Of a stretch of DNA of 64,000 nt, positions 63,301 through 64,000 are shown in pieces. Origin of the DNA: Siphonodentalium dalli (lineage: Eukaryota > Mollusca > Scaphopoda > Gadilida > Siphonodentaliidae); the NCBI GenBank assembly GCA_032622095.1, contig CP136063.1:8783814-8847813 (forward strand), given 5' to 3'. A program made the translations under genes and the position numbers. The notes under the pieces are model-generated. The model worked only from the letters and a program-made list of their open reading frames with translations, was not told the DNA's origin and did no database searches. How positions within the stretch are numbered: the first letter of the stretch is position 1; the number at the start of each line of letters is the position of its first letter.

Positions 63301-64000
63301 AAATAAAACATCTAGTGCTCAATGCTGACTTGTCGGTTGATAATTTATCTATGTATAACGATCAAATAAAACATCTAGTGCTCAATGCTGACTTGTCAGC
63401 TGATAATTTATCTATGTATAACGATCAACTAAAACATCTAGTGCTCAATGCTGACTTGTCGGTTGATAATTTATCTATGTATAACGATCAACTAAAACAT
63501 CTAGTGCTCAATGCTGACTTGTCGGTTGATAATTTATCTATGTATAACGATCAACAAAAACATCTAGTGCTCAATGCTGACTTGTCGGCTGATAATTTAT
63601 CTATGTATAACGATCAACTAAAACATCTAGTGCTCAATGCTGACTTGTCGGCTGATAATTTATCTATGTATAACGATCAAATAAAACATCTAGCGCTCAA
63701 TGCTGACTTGTCGGCTGATAATTTATCTATGTATAACGATCAACTAAAACATCTAGTGCTCAATGCTGACTTGTCGGCTGATAATTTATCTATGTATAAC
63801 GATCAACTAAAACATCTAGCGCTCAATGCTGACTTGTCGGCTGATAATTTATCTATGTATAACGATCAACAAAACATCTAGTGCTCAATGCTGACTTGTC
63901 GGCTGATAATTTATCTATGTATAACGATCAACAATACATCTAGTGCTCAATGCTGACTTGTCGGTTGATAATTTATCTATGCACAACGATCAACTAAAAC

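Larger units (their letters stand above)
28128..64000. repeat. 63-bp satellite array, about 570 units, continuing past the window
   Basis: Unit CATCTAGTGCTCAATGCTGA, then CTTGTCGGCTGATAATTTAT, then CTATGTATAACGATCAACTA and AAA: 63 bp. The array is head-to-tail and uninterrupted for 35.9 kb. Variation is concentrated at a few sites: GCT/GTT after TCG, TAT/CAT after ATG, GTG/GCG after CTA, CTA/ATA/TTA/CAA after CAA, and TTA/TAA after AAT. Some units are 62 bp through one lost base (CAACAATACATC, CAACAAAACATC). One forward frame is open in most units (HLVLNADLSADNLSMYNDQ plus LK) and broken by shared stop-bearing variants. The left edge (28128-29150) has the highest density of stop-bearing units. 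No promoter, start context or splice signals point to a gene. Confidence 0.97.

Noticed and set aside
29155-63881. Many open frames of 60-335 codons in the satellite taken as a repeat-protein gene family
   Set aside because: All are the same 63-bp unit; recurrent stop and 1-bp deletion variants, no start context, no splice sites, and variation that does not favour silent changes.
28128-64000. Leucine-rich-repeat protein (LKHLVLNADLS resembles LxxLxLxxNxL)
   Set aside because: The Asn and following Leu are not at the LRR positions, and the array is not credible as a gene.

Overview
This is eukaryotic, repeat-dominated DNA. There are no compact operon-like genes, the few coding stretches are short exons bounded by GT/AG splice signals, and most of the sequence is interspersed or tandem repeat. 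The interspersed families (a long family with AAGATGGC cores, and a family ending in a hairpin followed by GGTGAGCTAAAA) look like those common in molluscs, especially bivalves. That assignment rests on recall of such repeats and was not tested by a search.

Positions 1-6665 hold fragments of one or more genes on the minus strand. Reading in the direction of transcription, there is an exon with the first part of a PWWP domain (5266-6665), interrupted by about 1 kb of a 58-bp minisatellite; a clean 174-bp exon with the first part of an ATRX-type ADD zinc-binding domain (3466-3639); and a Pro/Gln-rich exon (497-1730) broken by several frameshifts. Two of these exons end in donor sites that have themselves been tandemly duplicated with a 52-57-bp period. 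The remaining parts of the PWWP and ADD domains were not found between these exons, so the locus is either a decaying gene, a mosaic of exon fragments, or a region with assembly errors. A further possible exon with a start codon lies at 27218-27434, also on the minus strand.

Positions 6690-27200 are mostly transposon-derived: two large elements of a 150-160-bp-unit family with inverted ends, five copies of an approximately 440-bp inverted-repeat element, about ten copies of a hairpin-tailed element, three copies of a short element, two hAT-like ends, a 102-bp near-perfect palindrome, and a 28-bp tandem array of about 45 copies. A 1.4-1.6-kb compound of these families is duplicated (about 13.1-14.6 and 19.2-20.9 kb).

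Positions 28128-64000, more than half of the window, are one uninterrupted satellite array of a 63-bp unit, about 570 copies, running off the right edge. The unit is 21 codons long and one forward frame is open in most units, giving apparent proteins of up to 335 residues. The variation pattern and recurrent stop codons argue that it is a satellite and not a gene. It has clear higher-order structure: tandem duplications of about 2.5-2.6 kb, 7.4-7.5 kb, 1.2 kb, 3.3 kb and 4.1-4.2 kb, whose lengths equal whole numbers of units minus a few single-base deletions.
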